Counted from the stretch's first letter, positions 1 to 5,952 are shown. The stretch: 6,058 nt of DNA from Cloacimonetes bacterium TCS62 (GCA_001577185.1 LSCM01000086.1:1-6058); one strand, 5' to 3'. The notes: generated by a model not told the origin, from the sequence alone. Made by a program: numbers and translations.

Positions 1-246
1 GTTGATACAGAAACAGAACAACTTATTCAGGATGCGATAAACAAAGTCTTGAAAGGCCGTACTAGTTTTATTATTGCCCATCGATTATCAACTATAAGAT
101 CAGCAGATCGTATTCTGGTAATCAAGAACGGTAAAATTATAGAACAAGGTGATCATCAGGGTTTACTTCAACATAAAGGAGAATATTATGAACTTTATAG
201 AAATCAATTTACCGATGAACAGGAAGCGATGGTTTTAAATGAATGA
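1..246 (+). CDS. ABC exporter ATP-binding protein, C-terminal end (partial)
   Basis: The reading frame is open from the first base to TGA at 244-246 and gives the last 81 residues of a protein cut by the window edge. It starts at VDTETE, just after the Walker B/D-loop region. It continues with the H-loop IAHRLSTIRSADRI (switch histidine at fragment residue 27), then the typical ILVIKNGKIIEQGDHQGLL strand-turn and the EYYELYRNQF tail. This is the end of the nucleotide-binding domain of an MsbA/LmrA-type exporter half-transporter, in which ATP hydrolysis at the membrane drives efflux of lipid, drug or peptide. Walker A, the signature motif and the membrane domain lie outside the window, so the substrate cannot be inferred. 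A family A hairpin repeat starts directly after the stop codon. Confidence 0.93.
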   Translation, partial: VDTETEQLIQDAINKVLKGRTSFIIAHRLSTIRSADRILVIKNGKIIEQGDHQGLLQHKGEYYELYRNQFTDEQEAMVLNE

Positions 247-377
247 GAAACCTTGAAAACGGATTCTACCGGAGGTTTTCTTTCATTTATCCTTTTCAAT
301 GGTTCGGGATTTGTGTCAGATTTAGCCATTGAAAAAGTTCAGCAGGAAGAAAAAAACTTGTAAACTTTTTCAAGGTT
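247..377 (+). repeat. Two-hairpin intergenic repeat, family A, copy 1
   Basis: The unit begins at the base after the ABC transporter stop codon and forms two successive imperfect hairpins. Hairpin 1 pairs AACCTTGAAAACGGAT (249-264) with ATCCTTTTCAATGGTT (289-304), with one bulged base on each arm. Its apex can pair GGAGG (271-275) with CTTTC (280-284) using G-T wobbles. Hairpin 2 pairs 324-339 (core CCATTGAAAAAGTT) with 363-377 (core AACTTTTTCAAGG), with a single bulged A. The loop of hairpin 2 begins CAGCAGGAAGA, which also occurs in the copy at 4190. No run of T follows either stem, so it is not a standard intrinsic terminator, although it could still stabilise or end the upstream mRNA. Confidence 0.85.
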
Positions 378-391
378 GATGCGTGTTAAAT

Positions 392-421
392 AGCCTTCCA
401 TGCCGGAGTGTTGTGAAGGTT
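392..421 (+). other. Possible leader hairpin upstream of hflX
   Basis: AGCCTTC (392-398) can pair with GAAGGTT (415-421), giving 7 bp with one G-T pair and a 16-base loop containing GCCGGAGTG. It ends about 15 bases before the hflX Shine-Dalgarno sequence. The 3' arm runs into GGTTGG, a string that also follows hairpin 1 of two family A copies (4159-4164 and 4244-4249), so this may be a decayed family A hairpin. The pairing is short and only one copy is seen. Confidence 0.3.
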
Positions 422-447
422 GGTAGTTTTTATAAAAGGAATAAATT

Positions 448-1710
448 ATGATAAAATTAAAGAAAAGCAAAACAAAAGCAGTGATATGCGGTGTATGTCT
501 TGATCATACCAGCAAAAAAGAGAAAGAACTCTCGATCGATGAGATGGAGAGATTAGCAAATACTGCTGGAATTCAAATAACGGATAAAATTATGCAAAAT
601 AGAAATAAAATAGATAAGACATATTATGCAGGAAAGGGATTTGTAGCTGAAGTCGTATCTAAAGTGAAAAAAGGAGATATTATTATTTTTGATAATGAAC
701 TTTCTCCTTCTCATGCCCGTAATATTGAACAGGATTTTTCTATTGATGTTGTTGATCGAACCGAAGTGATACTTGATATTTTTAAGAAACATGCATCCAC
801 AAATGAAGCAAAGCTGCAAGTAAGATTAGCTGAGCTTAACTATCAGCTTCCACGGTTAAAAAAATTATGGAGTCATTTAGATAGAGAACGTGGTGGAGCA
901 AGTGGAACTGGTGGAACTTCTCGTGGAATGGGAGAGAAGCAAATTGAAGTTGATAAAAGATTAGTTCGTTCAGAGATCAAAAAAGTTTCTAAACAATTAG
1001 AAAAAGTCGATAAACAAATGGAAACTCAGAGAAAACAAAGACAGAATAAAAAGAAAGTTTGTTTAATAGGTTATACAAATGCCGGTAAATCGACACTGTT
1101 TAATAAGTTAACAAACGCAGGAGTTTTAGTTGAAAATAAGTTGTTTGCAACTTTGAACTCTACAGCAAAGACTTTGGAGTTTGAAAAAGGAAGAGATATT
1201 GTATTATCGGATACCGTAGGATTTATATCCGAACTACCACATCATCTTGTTGCTTCTTTTAAAGCAACTTTGCATGATGTTTCCGATGCAGATCTACTCT
1301 TACACGTAGTTGATTTTGCTGATAATAATTTTCCTAAATATATTAGTGAAGTTAATAAAGTGTTGAAAGAGATAGATGCTGATAACATTATCCAGATTTT
1401 GGTATTAAATAAAATTGATAAAATTAAAAATTACAATAAATTTCCAAAATTAGATGATGAGATTAGTACAATTAAGATTTCAGCAAAAAATGGAGAAAAT
1501 GTGGATAAACTACTGAAAATGATCGAAGATAATTTATTTGATTCAAAAGAGGTTAAATTATTAATTCCACACACAGAACAAAAAGCAGTAAATAAACTAC
1601 ATAACATTGCAAAAATATTGCAGACTGAATACGTGGAGAAAGGCGTGAAGATCAAAGCAACCATAAATCGAGAAGATCTATTTGAATTTGAGGAATTTGT
1701 AGTTAGTTAA
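448..1710 (+). CDS. hflX: Ribosome-associated GTPase HflX
   Basis: This 420-residue protein is close to the usual HflX length (about 426 in E. coli). HflX is a cytosolic TRAFAC-class GTPase that binds the 50S subunit and splits stalled or heat-damaged 70S ribosomes. The N-terminal domain (about 1-145) ends in the arginine-rich helix LAELNYQLPRLKKLWSHL and the family's glycine-rich linker GGASGTGGTSRGMGE (149-163). A charged coiled coil follows (about 165-200). The G domain shows G1 GYTNAGKST (208-216), switch I LFATLNST, G3 DTVGFISELP (from 255), G4 NKID (321-324) and G5 SAKNG (345-349). The small C-terminal domain is present. ATG 448 is chosen because AGGA (437-440) lies 7 bases upstream. 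Switch I reads ATLNST where most homologues have ATLDPT or ATLDTT, a minor change. Upstream is a 201-bp gap filled by repeats; the stop is followed at once by a family A remnant. Neither hfq nor miaA is visible nearby. Confidence 0.95.
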   Translation: MIKLKKSKTKAVICGVCLDHTSKKEKELSIDEMERLANTAGIQITDKIMQNRNKIDKTYYAGKGFVAEVVSKVKKGDIIIFDNELSPSHARNIEQDFSIDVVDRTEVILDIFKKHASTNEAKLQVRLAELNYQLPRLKKLWSHLDRERGGASGTGGTSRGMGEKQIEVDKRLVRSEIKKVSKQLEKVDKQMETQRKQRQNKKKVCLIGYTNAGKSTLFNKLTNAGVLVENKLFATLNSTAKTLEFEKGRDIVLSDTVGFISELPHHLVASFKATLHDVSDADLLLHVVDFADNNFPKYISEVNKVLKEIDADNIIQILVLNKIDKIKNYNKFPKLDDEISTIKISAKNGENVDKLLKMIEDNLFDSKEVKLLIPHTEQKAVNKLHNIAKILQTEYVEKGVKIKATINREDLFEFEEFVVS

Positions 1711-1735
1711 AACTCTGAAAAAGTCATCAAGGTTT
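1711..1735 (+). repeat. Shortened remnant of family A repeat after hflX
   Basis: Directly after the hflX stop, AACTCTGAAAAAGTC (1711-1725) resembles the 5' arm of hairpin 1 in other copies (AACCTTGAAAAAGGAC at 4192-4207). It is followed by ATCAAGGTTT, which resembles the 3' end of the unit (TTCAAGGTT at 369-377). The middle of the unit, including the partners of both arms, is absent. The match is short, so the call rests mainly on its position, which matches copies 1 and 2 at the base after a stop codon, and on both ends being recognisable. Confidence 0.45.
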
Positions 1736-1925
1736 GTTCCAAAGCAATGAAAATTCAGGATCAATTTCTAAATGGGAAAGTTGGACTGGAATGAAATTTC
1801 CCAAAAAAGGAAAATATCTAATTTCAGGTGCTTTAAAACCTGTTTCATTTGACTTAGAACAAGATGTTGGAATATACATCGAACCGAATGTTTGGGTAAA
1901 GCATAATTTTGGAACTTTGGAGTAA
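1734..1925 (+). pseudogene. C-terminal fragment of an unidentified gene
   Basis: An open frame runs from a TGA at 1716-1718 to TAA at 1923-1925. The first possible start is TTG 1734, with no convincing Shine-Dalgarno sequence. Its composition looks like real protein: aromatic and proline-rich stretches such as SKWESWTGMKFPKKGKYLIS, then GALKPVSFDLEQDVGIYIEP and NVWVKHNF. It looks like the tail of a larger globular protein rather than noise, but I do not recognise the family. It is flanked by a family A remnant (1711-1735) and the 79-bp family B element (from 1916), and its stop codon lies inside the element's left inverted repeat. The natural C-terminus may therefore have been replaced as well. 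The best reading is a gene remnant; a short expressed protein with a TTG start is possible but less likely. Confidence 0.45.
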
Positions 1926-1994
1926 ATAGCCGTGATCTTTTTAAAAGGAAAACGACTTCGTCGTTTAGCAATAACACGGTTATTGCACTCCAAA
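1916..1994 (+). repeat. 79-bp palindromic element, family B, copy 1
   Basis: The ends form an imperfect terminal inverted repeat. TTTGGAGT (1916-1923) pairs perfectly with ACTCCAAA (1987-1994). The pairing resumes inside with AATAGCCGTG (1925-1934) against CACGGTTATT (1975-1984), using one G-T wobble. The same DNA can instead form two local hairpins: AAACGAC-TTC-GTCGTTT (1950-1966) and GCAATAAC-ACG-GTTATTGC (1968-1986). The 8-bp second hairpin competes with the terminal pairing. Positions 1954-1994 are identical to 4356-4396. No protein is encoded and no clear target-site duplication is visible. It ends 53 bases before the ATG at 2048. It resembles a MITE or REP-like element. Confidence 0.85.
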
Positions 1995-2047
1995 TAATTC
2001 GCGTTTATTCGAGAAAATTAGCGGTTTTAAAGAGGAGAAAATAAAAA

Positions 2048-4102
2048 ATGAAAAAGAAAATCATAACATTAATTCTAATCTTTGCAGGAACGTTTTTAAC
2101 AGCAATCACCATACCGTATTCGCAAACAGAATTGAAAACAGAATCGAATCATTTATCGGAGTTTGTGCGCATATCTCCCGATGATGCACAGGAAATTCCA
2201 ATGCAGACAGATGTGTGGCTGTGGCACGATAAAGAAAATCTGTTCGTGCTCTGCGAAGCTGAGATCGATGAAAATTTTGAAAAAGGGAAGTTGGGAAACG
2301 ATGATGAATGGGTGGATTGTGATTTTTTCAGGATTCAGATCATTACGGATATCACGAATTATTACGCTTATATGTTCTGCTCTTTTCCGCTGGGAAATCA
2401 TTATGACGGCATTCGCAAATCTGATATGAATATGGATACAAGTTGGAACAGTAATTACATAAGCGAAAACATCATTTCCGAAAAATTATGGAAAAGTTTG
2501 ATGAAAATTCCTTTGAATGATTTGCGCTTCTTCGGAAATCCTCCCTACAAATGGAAGATAATTTTAACCCGATATTTCCAAAAAGAAGATGAATTTTACT
2601 CATTTCCTTACGGCACATATAAAATGGGAAAAGATTATTACCGCACCGCTTATGATGTTACCATAAACGAGGAACTTTCCAAAAATAAGAATTATCGAAT
2701 CACGCCTTATTTCATCAAAAAATACGATTTGATTGAAGAAACAGATTCCTTCGATCCTGAAAATATCGGTCTGGATTTTTCTTATAATCCCGGTACGGCA
2801 ACCAAAGCAAAGATCAGCATAAATCCCGATTTTTCAGATATTCCGATGGATTCTGCAGAAGATAATTTCAATGTTCGCTACGCACCGCATTTCGAGGAAA
2901 ACCGATTTTTCTTTATTGAAGACCTCGATGTCTTTGGAGTGGGAAGCAATTTATTCTATTCCCGTCACATTATGCAACCGCATTATGCAGTTAAACTGAC
3001 AGGAAATTCCGAAAATATTTCTTACGGTTTTCTTTCCGCAATGGATAAAGAAGTTTCGGAAGAAAGCGAGATTCTGAATGATGATGACATATATAATCTG
3101 CTGGCATTCAAACCGAAATGGGAAGATATTTCCATTCAAATGACGCTGCTGAACAGGATGAACAAAGATTATCATAACGAAGTTCTGGTGATAAATCCAA
3201 GATGGGAATTTATGAAAAACCAGTCTGTCTGGAGTGAGATAGATTTCAGTTTGAAAGATGATGTCGATATTGAAATGAATGATGGATATATTGTAAGTTG
3301 TGGTTATAATGGGGAAAAGGGAGATTTTGATTGGTCAACCAGTGCTTATAAAAGCAGCAAAAACTATAGCGCTGATATGGGACGGGTTTTCCAAACCGAT
3401 CTCACTTCGTTAAACGCAAATATTCGGCAAAACAGCGAGCCAAATGGAAAGATCATAAAAAAGTTCGGGTCGGGAATCTGGCTTCATAAAGCAATTATGA
3501 ATATTGATAAAAAACTGCTTGAGCAAAATGGCGGTTTGAATTTCTGGATGAATTCTTCTTATAAAACAAATTTCAGTTTCAACGCAAATATCGGGCAGGA
3601 AAGTTTTAATGATTCCATTTATACTTGGGATAATATTTATGCAGGACTCGGTTGCTGGAAAATTTCATGGTTAAGTGCCAGAATTAATTACAGCACAGGT
3701 CGTTCTCTTGTTTATGATCTCTCCGAAATATACAATAAAGATTATATCAATTTATCATTATGGGGAAATATCGGGAGTAATTTATCTTATAATATTTACA
3801 CTCAAAGACAGAGATATTTCGGTTTCCCCACAGATTGCGAAATGGATAATGAATATTGGCTCGGTAACGCAGATCTGACGATCAATTTTTCCAATAAACT
3901 CTCTCTTACAAACGGTTTACGTTATAATAATTATGAGAGTGACAGCCAAACTGCGTATCTCGGATTTTTCTCCAATCTTCGTTATGAATTTAGGGATAAT
4001 AGTAATATGTATCTCGGCTATAAAACTGCTCAAGATGAAATTGAACAGGAATTTATCACCGATTACAAACAGGCTTATATGAAAGTGAGTTATACTTTTT
4101 GA
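2048..4102 (+). CDS. DUF5916-type outer-membrane beta-barrel protein with N-terminal CBM9-like domain
   Basis: The 684-residue product starts with a signal peptide (MKKK, hydrophobic core ITLILIFAGTFLTAITI, predicted cleavage around 20-26). It ends in the aromatic-terminated strand YMKVSYTF, typical of BAM-assembled outer-membrane barrels. Residues about 50-210 (from TDVWLWHDKENLFVLCEAEI) look like the CBM9/DOMON-like sandwich that precedes DUF5916. The DUF5916 hallmark follows: NPDFSDIPMD (from 259), YAPHFEENRFFF (278-289) and LFYSRHI (302-308), comparable to the NPDFSQVE...FPEKRPFF...LFYSRRI pattern of the family. The rest is alternating aromatic beta strands. No substrate is known for the family; a role in surface carbohydrate binding or transport is only inference. 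ATG 2048 is supported by GAGGAG at 2032-2037, 10 bases upstream. The length is slightly short for the family. A family B element lies just upstream, and a family A hairpin begins a few bases after the stop. Confidence 0.85.
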   Translation: MKKKIITLILIFAGTFLTAITIPYSQTELKTESNHLSEFVRISPDDAQEIPMQTDVWLWHDKENLFVLCEAEIDENFEKGKLGNDDEWVDCDFFRIQIITDITNYYAYMFCSFPLGNHYDGIRKSDMNMDTSWNSNYISENIISEKLWKSLMKIPLNDLRFFGNPPYKWKIILTRYFQKEDEFYSFPYGTYKMGKDYYRTAYDVTINEELSKNKNYRITPYFIKKYDLIEETDSFDPENIGLDFSYNPGTATKAKISINPDFSDIPMDSAEDNFNVRYAPHFEENRFFFIEDLDVFGVGSNLFYSRHIMQPHYAVKLTGNSENISYGFLSAMDKEVSEESEILNDDDIYNLLAFKPKWEDISIQMTLLNRMNKDYHNEVLVINPRWEFMKNQSVWSEIDFSLKDDVDIEMNDGYIVSCGYNGEKGDFDWSTSAYKSSKNYSADMGRVFQTDLTSLNANIRQNSEPNGKIIKKFGSGIWLHKAIMNIDKKLLEQNGGLNFWMNSSYKTNFSFNANIGQESFNDSIYTWDNIYAGLGCWKISWLSARINYSTGRSLVYDLSEIYNKDYINLSLWGNIGSNLSYNIYTQRQRYFGFPTDCEMDNEYWLGNADLTINFSNKLSLTNGLRYNNYESDSQTAYLGFFSNLRYEFRDNSNMYLGYKTAQDEIEQEFITDYKQAYMKVSYTF

Positions 4103-4162
4103 TAGAAACCTTGCGAAAGGTCTCTGCCAGCAATATTCTTGCTCTTGACCTTCGTAATGGTT
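4103..4162 (+). repeat. Family A repeat, half unit (hairpin 1 only)
   Basis: AAACCTTGCGAAAGGTC (4106-4122) pairs with GACCTTCGTAATGGTT (4147-4162), with one bulge per arm and one G-T wobble. The apex has a second stem, AGCAA (4129-4133) with TTGCT (4139-4143), around a 5-base loop. It starts within 4 bases of the stop codon at 4100-4102. Relative to copies at 247 and 4190 the stem bases differ but pairing is kept. The second hairpin of the unit is missing; after 27 unrelated bases (including the short direct repeat ACAGGAT/ACAGGAT at 4176-4189) a full unit begins. Confidence 0.75.
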
Positions 4163-4189
4163 GGAGAAAATCATACAGGATAACAGGAT

Positions 4190-4316
4190 GAAACCTTGAA
4201 AAAGGACTCAGCCAGAGGAATTCTCTCACTTGTCCTTTTCAACGGTTGGAATGCACGAGATTGAAACCATTGAAAAGGTTCAGCAGGAAGAGAAATCTTT
4301 TAAACCTTTTCAAGGT
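4190..4316 (+). repeat. Two-hairpin intergenic repeat, family A, full copy
   Basis: Hairpin 1 pairs AAACCTTGAAAAAGGAC (4191-4207) with GTCCTTTTCAACGGTT (4232-4247). Its apex pairs AGAG (4214-4217) with CTCT (4223-4226) around a 5-base loop. Hairpin 2 pairs AACCATTGAAAAGGTT (4265-4280) with AAACCTTTTCAAGGT (4302-4316) with one bulged A. The loop starts CAGCAGGAAGA, as in the copy at 247. The 3' end meets the family B element at 4316 with no spacer. Confidence 0.85.
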
Positions 4317-4396
4317 ATGGAGTAAAATATCTGTGATATTTTTAGAATGGAAAAAGACTTCGTCGTTTAGCAATAACACGGTTATTGCACTCCAAA
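4316..4396 (+). repeat. Palindromic element, family B, copy 2
   Basis: The 41 bases at 4356-4396 are identical to 1954-1994, while the left part (4316-4355) is only broadly similar to 1916-1953. The outer inverted repeat is weaker here: TGGAGT (4318-4323) with ACTCCA (4389-4394). The inner left arm AATATCTGTG (4325-4334) still partly matches CACGGTTATT (4377-4386) with one wobble and one mismatch. The GCAATAAC-ACG-GTTATTGC hairpin is intact at 4370-4388. The first hairpin has a central A-G mismatch. It ends 27 bases before the ATG at 4424. Confidence 0.85.
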
Positions 4397-4423
4397 AAAA
4401 ATAGTGAAAAAATAGGTAATAAA

Positions 4424-4573
4424 ATGAAAAAAGGCACAAAAAAGTTATACATCCGCAAACGTCCTGCCCATCCGGATGAAGCACATTCTAGAAGCAAACG
4501 CTGGTTCAAGCGGAAAGGACGCAAAGCAGTTAGAAAACACTTGAAACAGGAACTAAAGAAATGTTCCCATTAG
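4424..4573 (+). CDS. Small, very basic protein of unknown function
   Basis: The 49-residue product begins MKKGTKKLYIRKRPAHPDEA, has a central SRSKRWFKRKGRKAVRKHLK segment and ends KKCSH. I count 13 Lys and 7 Arg against 3 acidic residues. ATG 4424 is preferred to the longer TTG-initiated frame from 4385, because the extra residues would come from the family B repeat and AGG (4414-4416) lies 7 bases upstream of the ATG. There is no signal peptide or membrane segment. Nucleic-acid or ribosome binding is suggested only by charge. I do not recognise a family. The Eis-like gene starts 30 bases after its stop with its own ribosome binding site, so the two are probably cotranscribed. A chance open frame cannot be excluded, but the start signal and spacing favour a gene. 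Confidence 0.6.
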   Translation: MKKGTKKLYIRKRPAHPDEAHSRSKRWFKRKGRKAVRKHLKQELKKCSH

Positions 4574-4603
4574 AAGGGGGACGAACTAAAAAAGGAATTA
4601 AAA

Positions 4604-5827
4604 ATGGAATACAGAAAGTACGATTCTCAAAAAGATAAAAAGGCAGTTTACAGAATATTAAATGAATGTGGTTGGGTTCATGACAAGAAAAATAAGCTCC
4701 TTAATACTTTAATACCATCTGCAAATACATTAGTATCTTCAATAAATAATGAAGTAGAGATACTCGTTCACAGTGTAATTGGATCAATGAAGTATTTAGA
4801 TGAAGAGTTAAAATTAAGTGCCGTAACAGGAGTAAATGCAAGTTTATGTGCTAGAAAACAGGGATTATCCAGCAAACTTACTGCCATAAAAATTGCTTTA
4901 GATGCGATAAACGATGCAGATGTAAGTGGTTTATGTATCTTTGATCAAGGTTATTACAATAAATTAGGCTTCGGAAATGGGAATTATGAGAATGTTGCTT
5001 GTTTTACTCCAGCAACTTTGAATATAAATCGCAAACCGAAATTGCCAACAAGGTTGACGGAAAGTGATTTTAAAAAGGTACATAGATCACGCGTCAAAAG
5101 AAAATCTTTCCATGGAGCTGTGACTTTACCAGAATTTATAACAGAAGCGGAGATGGGAGATAAAAAGAAGAATACCGGTTATGGTTATTTTGATGATGAC
5201 GGAAATTTAACTCATCATCTTTGGTTTCATGGTAAGGGCAGAGAACAAGGACCTATATGGATCAAATGGATGTCTTATGAAAATTTAGATCAGCTGATTG
5301 ATCTACTTGCTTTATTAAAAAGTTTTGAGGAGCAGATCTTGATGGTCAAAATGGTTGAACCAGCATTTATTAATCTGCAGGATTTCATCAAAAAACCCTT
5401 TCAAATTAAATGGTTAACCTCAAAATCCAAACATCAAAATTATATATATGCTACAGCGTTTTGGCAATTGCGTATTTTAAATTTAGAGAATTGTATGCAG
5501 AAAACACATTTAAATTTTGAAGATATAAATTTTAATTTGAAACTTAGCGATCCGATAGATAAATACATTCCTAAAAGTATGAAATGGAATGGGATTGCTG
5601 GTGATTACATTATTAATTTAGGTAAGAGATCTTCAGCAGAAAAGGGAAATAAGAAGGATCTTCCAACCTTACATGCAAGTGTAAATGCTTTTACTAGATT
5701 GTGGTTAGGCGTTATGCCGGCTTCTACGCTTGTTTTTTCTGATGATTTAGAAGCACCGGAAAAGCTCTTGAAAAAATTGGATAGTGCATTTGTATTGCCT
5801 AAGGCACATATTGATTGGAATTTCTAA
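4604..5827 (+). CDS. Eis-like GNAT N-acetyltransferase with SCP2-like C-terminal domain
   Basis: The 407-residue product matches the length of the Eis family (about 400), acetyl-CoA-dependent enzymes with two GNAT folds and a sterol-carrier-like C-terminal domain. The first GNAT domain (about 1-150) shows the core strand and pyrophosphate loop AVTGVNASLCARKQGLSSKL (73-92, R84-K-Q-G87). Next comes CIFDQGYYNKLGFGNG; Y118 in YYNKLGFG aligns by eye with Eis Tyr126 (general acid) in IYGRFGYG. The C-terminal region LHASVNAFTRLWLGVMPAST looks like the SCP2-type domain. The chain ends WNF, and a terminal Phe carboxylate is the proposed general base in Eis. The acceptor (amine, aminoglycoside or protein lysine) cannot be told. 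ATG 4604 follows AGGA (4593-4596) by 7 bases. A small basic gene lies 30 bases upstream and a second acetyltransferase lies downstream. Confidence 0.75.
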   Translation: MEYRKYDSQKDKKAVYRILNECGWVHDKKNKLLNTLIPSANTLVSSINNEVEILVHSVIGSMKYLDEELKLSAVTGVNASLCARKQGLSSKLTAIKIALDAINDADVSGLCIFDQGYYNKLGFGNGNYENVACFTPATLNINRKPKLPTRLTESDFKKVHRSRVKRKSFHGAVTLPEFITEAEMGDKKKNTGYGYFDDDGNLTHHLWFHGKGREQGPIWIKWMSYENLDQLIDLLALLKSFEEQILMVKMVEPAFINLQDFIKKPFQIKWLTSKSKHQNYIYATAFWQLRILNLENCMQKTHLNFEDINFNLKLSDPIDKYIPKSMKWNGIAGDYIINLGKRSSAEKGNKKDLPTLHASVNAFTRLWLGVMPASTLVFSDDLEAPEKLLKKLDSAFVLPKAHIDWNF

Positions 5828-5829
5828 TA

Positions 5830-5943
5830 AAAAAATTTTGGAAAAAGTCTCTCTTAAAATTGAATCAATTGAATCTTTCAGTATTGAAAAAACCTTGAAC
5901 GAATTCAGCTAAGAGATTATATTTAAAATATTTTTTCAAGGTC
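5830..5943 (+). repeat. Degraded two-hairpin repeat, family A
   Basis: AAATTTTGGAAAAAGTCTCTC (5833-5853) resembles AAACCTTGCGAAAGGTCTCTG (4106-4126). Its 3' partner (about 5871-5885) pairs poorly. Hairpin 2 is clearer: AACCTTGAACGAATT (5891-5905) faces AATATTTTTTCAAGGT (5927-5942), with 8 perfect outer pairs. The loop begins CAGC, as in other copies. The unit starts about 6 bases after the stop at 5825-5827 and ends about 10 bases before the next Shine-Dalgarno sequence. Confidence 0.6.
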
Positions 5944-5952
5944 AAGATAAAC

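Noticed and set aside
247..377. Family A unit as a standard intrinsic terminator
   Set aside because: Neither hairpin is followed by a T-run and the stems are A/T-rich with bulges; termination remains possible but is not shown.
411..436. hflX promoter from TTGTGA (411-416) and TATAAA (431-436)
   Set aside because: The spacer is only 14 bases and the -10 would directly adjoin the Shine-Dalgarno sequence, leaving almost no leader.
1727..1993. Minus-strand open frame beginning MECNNRVIAKRRS, with a near twin at 4342-4524
   Set aside because: Both are translations of the antisense of the family B repeat; the shared peptide reflects the repeat and there is no ribosome binding site.
1983..2009. 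Promoter made from TTGCAC in family B (1983-1988) plus TTTATT (2004-2009)
   Set aside because: The spacing is 15 bases and the -10 is weak; the second copy has TTGCAC but no matching -10 at a proper distance.
3917..4174. Minus-strand open frame over the end of the beta-barrel gene
   Set aside because: It is antisense to a well-supported gene and lacks recognisable protein features or a start signal.
4385..4423. Longer start (TTG 4385) for the small basic protein
   Set aside because: The added residues come from the family B repeat and adenine-rich DNA; ATG 4424 has a properly spaced AGG.
247..5943. CRISPR array
   Set aside because: The repeats are unequal, long, self-complementary and separated by kilobases with genes between; there are no regular spacers and no cas genes.
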